Assembly: GCA_037126765.1 (NCBI GenBank)
Contig: JBBCBC010000033.1
Coordinates: 14,212,085-14,276,084 of the forward strand
Reading direction: 5' to 3'
DNA length: 64,000 nucleotides
Source of the DNA: Stenogyne calaminthoides
Lineage: Eukaryota; Streptophyta; Magnoliopsida; Lamiales; Lamiaceae
Below the pieces are notes generated by a model that saw only the letters and a list, made by a program, of their open reading frames with translations, made no database searches and had not been told where the DNA came from. The position numbers and the translations under genes were made by a program. Shown piece by piece: positions 58,365 through 64,000 of this stretch. Numbering within the stretch: the stretch's first letter is position 1; the number at the start of each line of letters is the position of its first letter.

Positions 58365-60057
58365 TGTAGGTCCCAAACGGGTTTTGTGAGGGTGGAAGTC
58401 TAGAGGGGAGGGGTGAATAGACTTCCAAAACTTTTCGTGCGGATCAGGTGTGATTTGCAGATTACCCGATCAGAATGCTAGTGTATCAATTTAGACTGAT
58501 GTTCAATCTTACTGAGTGCCTAAGGGTAGATGAGCTTGATATCTGTCAGTTTAACTGAGAGTGCGGAAGCTTGTTTTAACCCGTGTGAAAAACCAGTTTT
58601 ATCAATTCAGATTCTTAAGTCAGTTTTCAACCAGCTGACTAAGGTGTCAACCTGATCAGATCAGTTGCTTGGTGCAGACTGAGCTTAAATTAGAATATGT
58701 ATGCAGTTTTAAACTCAGTAGTGTGAATAGTGTAAAGCAATAAGAAAGCACGTAAATGCGCACACGACTTTTTATAGTGGTTCAGACGAAACCCGTCTTA
58801 CGTCCACAGGGGAACCTTAACCGAACTTAACCTGCGGGACTTATATCCCTCACAGGATGGCCGAGATGTTTATTGTGTTCACACTCTACAGATGTTTATC
58901 GAGTTCACTCTCAACCGAACTAGAAATCAGAAAACTAGAATCCCTAGTCTGAAATTTTCCGGGAACAAACTTAACCTAACTTGCGTTTGGGTAAAGAATG
59001 TTTGAGGGTTCCAACTGGAAATCTATCCTGGTGTTTTAGGTAGCCAAAATGCTAGTGGGATGAACAATGGGATGAACACTCTAAGAATAATCTTCAAATA
59101 TGGTGTTCTTCGAGCGGAAATTCTGAAGGCTTTTTGCTTCTTGAGAATCTGCATTAATGATGTTGTTCCGCTTTGCTCAATTGTTCATGTGATAGTAGTT
59201 GGTCTCTTCTTTCCTTTCGAGCAATCCCATTTTATAGACCTAGAAATCAAAGAGCCGTGGAGAGCAATTTGAATTTCGGGCTATATTAGGTAGGTTGTAG
59301 GATATGATTGTGACGTGCTCCAATTATCGGCGTGGCCGTAGTCATGATTAGTGCAGTTTTTGTCCGCAGCGTTGTATCCCGCATTGTCAGCTCTTTTTGT
59401 GCACGTGTTGCTTTCTCCTTGGCTTCGCGAGGAGGCATTTCAGTAATTTGTCCGTTAGACGATTGATATTCCTTTTGTAGAAGATTCGTCTTGTCTGGTG
59501 TATAATTTTGATTGTCACCAGGTGTGAGCTGACTTGATCAGGTAATTGATCAGTCTATCTTGTTGAGTCTTCTGTTACAGATTGTCTTAGCTCAATAAGC
59601 AGACTTGACTGAATGTAGGTCTTCAGGTTTTTTGATCTTCAGGTGTCTCTGAGCCTCAGTGTATTCAGTCATACTGAGTCTTCAGGTTTGTTACTGAGTC
59701 TTCAGGTTTATCTGAGTCTTCAGGTTCATCTGAGTCTTCAGTGTCTATCTGAGTCTTCAGGTTCATCTGAGTCTTCAGGTTCATCTGTCTTCACCTGATC
59801 TTCTGACTTCTTGTCTTCTGATTTGTTCTTAGTCTTCTGATCATCTGACCTTATCTGGGTCATCTGATACTTCGACCTGACCTATACATATTGAGTTCCC
59901 CCTCAATATGTGACCTATTTTTTACATCAGCTATCTATACATTTCAACTGGTCATCTTTATCTGATTCTAAGTCATCAGTCAGCTAACAGGTCGGACTGG
60001 TCCTATTACAACCTGTTTTGGAACTTCCATCAAAACTAAAATACAAATTTCCCGACA
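58365..60057 (-). mobile_element. 5' LTR of element C (1.69 kb)
   Basis: On the minus strand it begins TGTCGGGAAATTTG at 60057 and ends GGGACCTACA at 58365, followed by the PBS. It contains a tandem TGAGTCTTCAGGTTCATC-type array at 59640-59790. It is homologous to the B LTRs, but about 250 bp longer. To its right lies the spacer of another copy (D). Confidence 0.88.
59640..59790. repeat. Tandem repeat in the C LTR (about 18-bp unit)
   Basis: Repeated CTGAGTCTTCAGGTTCAT units with small variants, about six copies. Shorter TCTTCTGATCT repeats occur at the equivalent place in the B LTRs. The array accounts for part of the length difference between the C and B LTRs. Confidence 0.65.
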
Positions 60058-61218
60058 GATAGACTCGATTAAAATTTGTGCATAACCATAAAGATATCAT
60101 ATATTGATTATCAGACCTATTCTCAGACCTAGTAATTGATGAATACATATGGATATCAAGAATGATAAGGCATAACACAGGATAACATAAATAGACGTAA
60201 TTTATATGTTCAATGGATTTTAGGAAAGTAATTCATCAAATAACCAGAAATTACCAGATTCTGCTTTTCGATTTTGAAACAGGTTGAATCGTAAGAACAC
60301 TTTGAATCGCAGAAAGATAATTGTGAGTTTGCAGAGAATAAATCGCAAGAATTTTGAGAAAAATACTCTGGTAGGGTTTTGATGAAGCTTATAAAAAGAA
60401 GGAGGGAAAATCGAGATTAGAAGATCAAATGTTTGAAACGGATAAACGATCCAGATTGAGCGGTTTTGATCGTGTGGTCAGGATATGCACGCACGATTAC
60501 CTTTTGGATTTAAAAACACATTTAGTAGCATTTAATACGTATATCCCACGTCCGCATTAAATACTTTGCAGGGTATGCGTCACAAAAGTATTTGTACAGT
60601 AAAGGCAAATATTATCAGATAATTTCAGATAAGTAAATAGTAAACAAGGAAACAAAATTGCGTATCTGGTTGACTGATATTGTAATCAGTCAATACCACT
60701 TGAAGTCTGTCTGTATCACTTGTTGATCTTAGTTTTCTGCCTAATCCTTATAATTTCCCAACTGTCCCTTTTAACTGATCCGCTCCACATTGCGTCTGAT
60801 ATTCCCTTTTCTGATCCTCCCTGATCAGTTGAAGTTCCCCCTTCAACTGTTATTTCTGATTAGTTATTGACTAATTTATTTGATTTGTTGAGGTATCATA
60901 CTCAACTGATCTTCCTCATTTGATCAGTCTCTTATCTAATCAGATTTCAGTTGACCTAACCTGATTCTACTCAGACAAGTCAATTCTTGGAATAAGTGTT
61001 ACCGCCTAAACTTAGTCTTGGAAAATCGTAGATTCGTCTCGATTCCCTAAGTCGGCACGATTTGACATTTGTAATAATAGTCTGGATACTTTGGGATATC
61101 AATCGCCGTAAGCTTATCCAATCACCAGTCGCGTGTTTCCTACGCGCTGTCCTTGTGGTGCAGATTTCTCTTAAGGGTCTTGAGAAATTAAATTTGCACC
61201 TATACCCCTACTTTTCTT

Positions 61219-61228
61219 CTATAAAGGG
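61219..61228 (+). promoter_or_regulatory. TATA box of the antisense ORF (element D)
   Basis: CTATAAAGGG is followed by TTTTAGGCAAACAACACAAC, the shared leader, and the ATG at 61293. Confidence 0.5.
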
Positions 61229-61292
61229 ATCTGGGGTTTTAGGCAAACAACACAACATAAACCATTCATCTTCTTTATTTAACTTATACTCC

Positions 61293-61532
61293 ATGTTTTC
61301 CGATGACCCCTTATTTCTGGTGAAACTTCCGACAAAAACCTTTACCCCTTTTCAAATGATTTCAGCTTCTCAAATCAACCCTGTGTGTCCCTTATTATTG
61401 CTTTCGTCGTCATTGAAGATTACACATACAATTATTACCAAGTTTCTCTACCACCGAGGCGGCGGATCTGCTATCGCAAATGAGAAAGACACTTCTCCTA
61501 ACCGTATGCACCTTGTGTGCCTATCGAGATGA
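61293..61532 (+). CDS. Antisense ORF in element D (79 aa, unknown)
   Basis: Begins MFSDDPLFLVKLPTKTFTPF, then SASQINPVCPLLLLSSSLKI and YHRGGGSAIANEKDTSPN, ending at a TGA after VCLSR. It is homologous to 3838-4242 and 51266-51607. The other frame continues the shared ISINRLSL block to 61695, so this copy is frameshifted relative to C. A conserved promoter and leader precede it. Function unknown. Confidence 0.35.
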   Translation: MFSDDPLFLVKLPTKTFTPFQMISASQINPVCPLLLLSSSLKITHTIITKFLYHRGGGSAIANEKDTSPNRMHLVCLSR

Positions 61533-62149
61533 CGGAATTAGCATCAACAGACTCAGTCTAATACAAAACATGAGTTTGGTATCCAATTTTGATCAGATAA
61601 CAGCTGATCATCGTATATCAAACTCAATATTTGCAAGCGACACTTGTGGCCATATGGTCTTTGGACCACATCTTTGGCACTTCTGTCCCATTTAACAGCT
61701 GGAGAGCCCATTGATTTTAGGACTAGGGGCTCCTGGCTTAGAAATCCTTCAATGCCGCTCTCGCTCCTAACTTCGAAGCTCTGAGGGTGGCTTTAGGATT
61801 ATTTCAAAGCCTCTCACACCCCTTTTAGGGTTAAGTGGGGGAAAATGGGAGCATCAGGCTTTAAATTCTTTAAAGCCTCTCTCCCACCCTTTAGGCTTAG
61901 GGTTTTTCGGTTTATGGTTTTTTTCGGTTTATGGTTTATGTAAATCGACCTCCGGGTCTTTATCCTATTATTCCATTGTTGTGTTGTCTCCTTATGCGAT
62001 TTGTAGCCTTAATCTTATACAACTTTAATAATGTAAAAATAACGAAACTCGAGGGTTTAATCTTTTTCAATGAAAATTTCTTATTATTCCATTGTTGAGA
62101 TACCTGTCTCTCTTACTTTTAGTCTTTAACCACCGCGATTTGTAGATCC

Positions 62150-64000
62150 TTAATCTTATACAACTTGCTTGTTGAAATATGGCTTAATCGACTTATCCAA
62201 AGTATAAAATAACTCTTATAAAATGGTGTCTCGACATCCACATTTGCCTTTTACGAGTGAATCAATATAATTTTTTTAATATGATAATTCTTTATAATCC
62301 CTTAGCTCTTGACTAAGCGAGGCGGGCTGATCTTCCGCAACCATATATTACCTTGAGATACCTAACTTCAAAACCGATTCCTCTTAACCGTAATACCCAC
62401 ATGTATCACGAGGTGTTAGTCTCTTAACCGAATCGAATATACCACTAAGCTCTAGAGAAAATAAACCACCAACCAAACATTTCTAGGTGCTTTTTGGATT
62501 TCCAAGATCCCTCTTTAAAAAGTGATATCTATCCGGTCTCTTTGGCGAGCTATAGTAAAGATCCAATTATATTCTTTTTGATTAGTTTTCTAACCATTCT
62601 CATCGGATCCATCTTGAACCCGTCATCATAGGTGGCTTGGTTTTGAAAATATCGATAAACTCCTAGTGTACTTAAATTTATCGGATGAATATCTTATCCA
62701 TTCTAACTCATCGATATTCTTTCTTTTCAACATGATCTCTTATAAAATGATGTCCCCACATCCACATGCTTCTTCTCCATCTTGTATGTAAGAACAGATT
62801 CCTTTAGTGAAGCCCTGATTGCAATACCAAGACTATTTTTTCTTCAACGCGGTAATATAGGTTTTTTCAAAGCACGGTTGTTCAGCTACAATTTCTCATA
62901 AGAATTATAATCCCTTTACCATCCATCGATTAATAAACCCTAGCGTAGCGGCGTATTCCAAAAAACAGAGCAATAAAGTCTCATCATAATCAATTCCTTC
63001 GATTGTGAATACCCCTTAAAGTCTTACCTTATTTACGTTATGACATTATTTTCATCTCTCTTGTTCTTGATAAGGAATATCCTAAGAATATACACTCATC
63101 CGACTTGGCCTCAAAAGTCTCGTGCATCCTTTCAAACTGATTCAATTCTTCTTCTTGCTCTTCCCATTGTTGTGTATTGGTTCCTTCAAAGACAGATAAC
63201 TTACATGGCACTTTCACCAAAAATTCTATCGATGGAAGTAAGAAACACTTTTTCGGTTTTCATACCCTTCCATAGTAGTTCATTATAGGGATTGTTTTGT
63301 AGTGAGCCTTACATGTACAAGAGCACTTGGACTCATCATGTGTTGATGTCTGTCTGTGTGTGGCATGCCCGGATGGTTCGATGAATCTGATGGCGGCTTC
63401 TTTATTGACAGTTATATGCGTAAATGGCTTGGTGACTGTGAATCATGTTCGTGTTACGATCCTTTTTATGATACTTAGGCGATCAATTTTACGTGCATCA
63501 GTCTTCGGTTGAACTTCTTTGAGTGTTTCTCTTGTTTGTCTCATCAAAGACCACATGAGGTGTTTCACCATTATGTTGTAAACCACGCGTTCTTGGATAA
63601 GGAATATCCTAAGATGTCTCTCATCGACTTGTCAAAAGTCTTCAAAACTTTCCCAGTTGTGTATGAAACACTTGCACCCAATAAAAGAGTTCGAAATTAT
63701 GTACCTTTATCCCATCCATAGATTTTCACTATAATCGATATCCTTTTCGCTTTTTTAGCTTTTTTAACATAGTTTCCTTGAGTGTTCTGTTTCTCCGTTA
63801 TCTTTGTTGTCTCATTCTTCTTATACAAGAATACAAAAATCAAGAATAAAAGAGTGGAATAATCATCCACGATTTTCACTAAAGTTTTGTTTTTTTAGCA
63901 AAATGTATCTTTGTTTGTCTCATTCTTCTTATACAAGAATACAACCGTTGGAATAATCATCCACGATCCAAATAAGTCCATATGGAGCAATTGTCCAAAT
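62150..64000 (-). pseudogene. Scrambled copia pol remnant (element D)
   Basis: Short stretches matching RNase H, RT, integrase and the RT/integrase linker of the A-B-C family, but in mixed order. The RNase H piece CTCTTATAAAATGGTGTC (about 62213) recurs as CTCTTATAAAATGATGTC at 62737. RT words at 62585-62640 lie between them. Segments from regions that are 500-700 bp apart in C alternate every 20-80 bp after 63000. There is no ORF longer than about 80 codons. It is best read as a damaged or mis-assembled copy rather than a gene. Confidence 0.6.

Larger units (their letters stand above)
60058..62149 (-). other. Spacer of a further family member (D), ORF2 missing
   Basis: Homologous to the C spacer. 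It has an ORF2-type intron donor (AGAATCTG|GTAATTTC on the minus strand at about 60258), a TATA-like TTTTTATAAGC near 60388-60398, the shared GCATGCGTCA-type region, then the plus-strand antisense unit (61219-61700) and CTCTCTC/GGTTTATGG sequence (61880-61945). ORF2 itself is absent because the C LTR ends at 60057 inside the presumed intron. Confidence 0.5.

Overview
This is a nuclear window from a flowering plant, most likely a eudicot. The DNA is AT-rich, it carries a five-exon BEL1-like homeobox gene with plant splice signals and long introns full of MITEs, and most of the rest is Ty1/copia LTR-retrotransposon sequence. No bacterial, organellar or rRNA/tRNA features were seen. The species cannot be named from the sequence.

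Layout. 1-2875: 5' end of a minus-strand copia element (E: gag, primer-binding site, 5' LTR), inserted into a second minus-strand copia (A). 2876-8866: A (spacer cassette and degraded pol), ending at a 500-N scaffold gap (8867-9366). 9367-10906: pieces of two more LTRs. 10907-12893: 5'-truncated LINE (minus). 13399-22578: BEL1-like (TALE) homeodomain gene, minus strand, 486 codons; its introns hold at least five inverted-repeat MITEs and two local duplications. 22950-24479: intergenic. 24480-47228: a long minus-strand Sirevirus-like copia (B), split by an LTR-complete plus-strand copia (N, 31653-40764) that entered its reverse-transcriptase region just upstream of the YVDD codons. 47229-60057: a second element of the B family (C), abutting B through an LTR-to-LTR junction. 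60058-64000: remains of a further copy (D) with a scrambled pol.

A, B, C and D belong to one family. Reading along their coding (minus) strand: LTR, PBS, gag (UBN2-like domain, RD-rich stretch, CCHC knuckle), protease, integrase, RT, RNase H, a 1-2 kb spacer, a second ORF (ORF2), LTR. The spacer is the most interesting part. On the element's sense strand it has a TATA box, a 5' leader and an apparent 5'-UTR intron leading into ORF2. On the opposite strand A, C and D carry a second TATA box followed by a conserved leader and a 79-134 codon antisense ORF. B lacks that antisense block. The family therefore seems to carry an internal divergent-promoter cassette.

A sequence-quality signal also deserves attention. 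In discrete blocks of the TEs, CAG/CTG sites of sister copies appear as CG, CGG, CCG or CGA. The homeobox gene and the N element do not show this. It looks like miscalling at CHG-methylated sites, so many apparent frameshifts in A, C, D and E may not be real.
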